DNA of 5,828 nt from Candidatus Aminicenantota bacterium (GTDB taxonomy: Bacteria; Acidobacteriota; Aminicenantia; Aminicenantales; Aminicenantaceae). Positions 5,759 through 5,828 of this stretch are shown piece by piece. Each line of letters begins with the position of its first letter. Within the stretch, counting starts at the first letter, position 1. Under the pieces are notes generated by a model that was not told where the DNA came from, searched no databases, and saw only the letters and a list, made by a program, of their open reading frames with translations. The DNA lies in the NCBI GenBank assembly GCA_016926925.1, contig JAFGNQ010000452.1, forward strand, positions 1 through 5,828, written 5' to 3'. The position numbers were made by a program, and so were the translations under genes.

Positions 5759-5828
5759 CGATTTTTGTTCTGATAGATTACGATATCTGTATTGGAGCTT
5801 GCATTTCACATCGAGATGAACTTTATGC

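Noticed and set aside
5576..5809. Minus-strand open frame covering the upstream region of the sulfatase
   Set aside because: It runs out of frame across the Tat signal and start of the sulfatase and shows no features of its own.

Overview
The window looks like chromosome from a Gram-negative-type bacterium of medium GC. The reasons are two Sec signal peptides on enzymes, a twin-arginine signal on a sulfatase, good Shine-Dalgarno sites and a tRNA with encoded CCA. The mix of secreted or envelope hydrolases, and the small secreted protein with an 'LPQGA...DND' motif, recalls Acidobacteriota/Aminicenantota or Deltaproteobacteria-type genomes. That is a weak impression and I cannot place the organism from this sequence alone.

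Layout, left to right. Positions 1-50 are the 3' part of a tRNA-Asp(GTC). A minus-strand gene (112-666) encodes a small exported beta-rich protein of unknown function and has a near-consensus sigma-70 promoter at 712-740. Divergent from it, 841-1959 (+) encodes an exported Ntn-type linear amide C-N hydrolase (choloylglycine hydrolase/penicillin V acylase superfamily), with a perfect 14-bp palindrome just before its ribosome site. A weak terminator hairpin follows. An AT-rich stretch with a TTGACA box then leads to a small unrecognised ORF (2157-2480, +, GTG start). The gap 2481-2697 carries an 11-bp direct repeat and looks like scar or remnant DNA. Next comes 2698-4176 (+), an exported pentein-fold (guanidino-group-modifying, agmatine deiminase-like) enzyme. 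It is convergent with a Tat-exported arylsulfatase-type sulfatase (4227-5741, -), which has a TATAAT box only 11 nt before its ATG and no Shine-Dalgarno site.

The genes do not form one operon: strands alternate, gaps of about 50-220 bp separate them, and several have their own candidate promoter. What they share is export. Three hydrolases (acting on amide bonds, probably guanidino/amidino groups, and sulfate esters) and one small secreted protein are all predicted to work outside the cytoplasm. A scavenging or host/biofilm-polymer-processing role is an inference.

The points most worth a second look are two apparent active-site departures. In the Ntn hydrolase the family's usual G-R-N-x-D reads G-H-N-L-G. 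In the pentein the usual E-G-G-N reads G-G-G-N, while the other catalytic positions are kept. I see no CRISPR array, intact transposase, phage gene or recognised defence system here.
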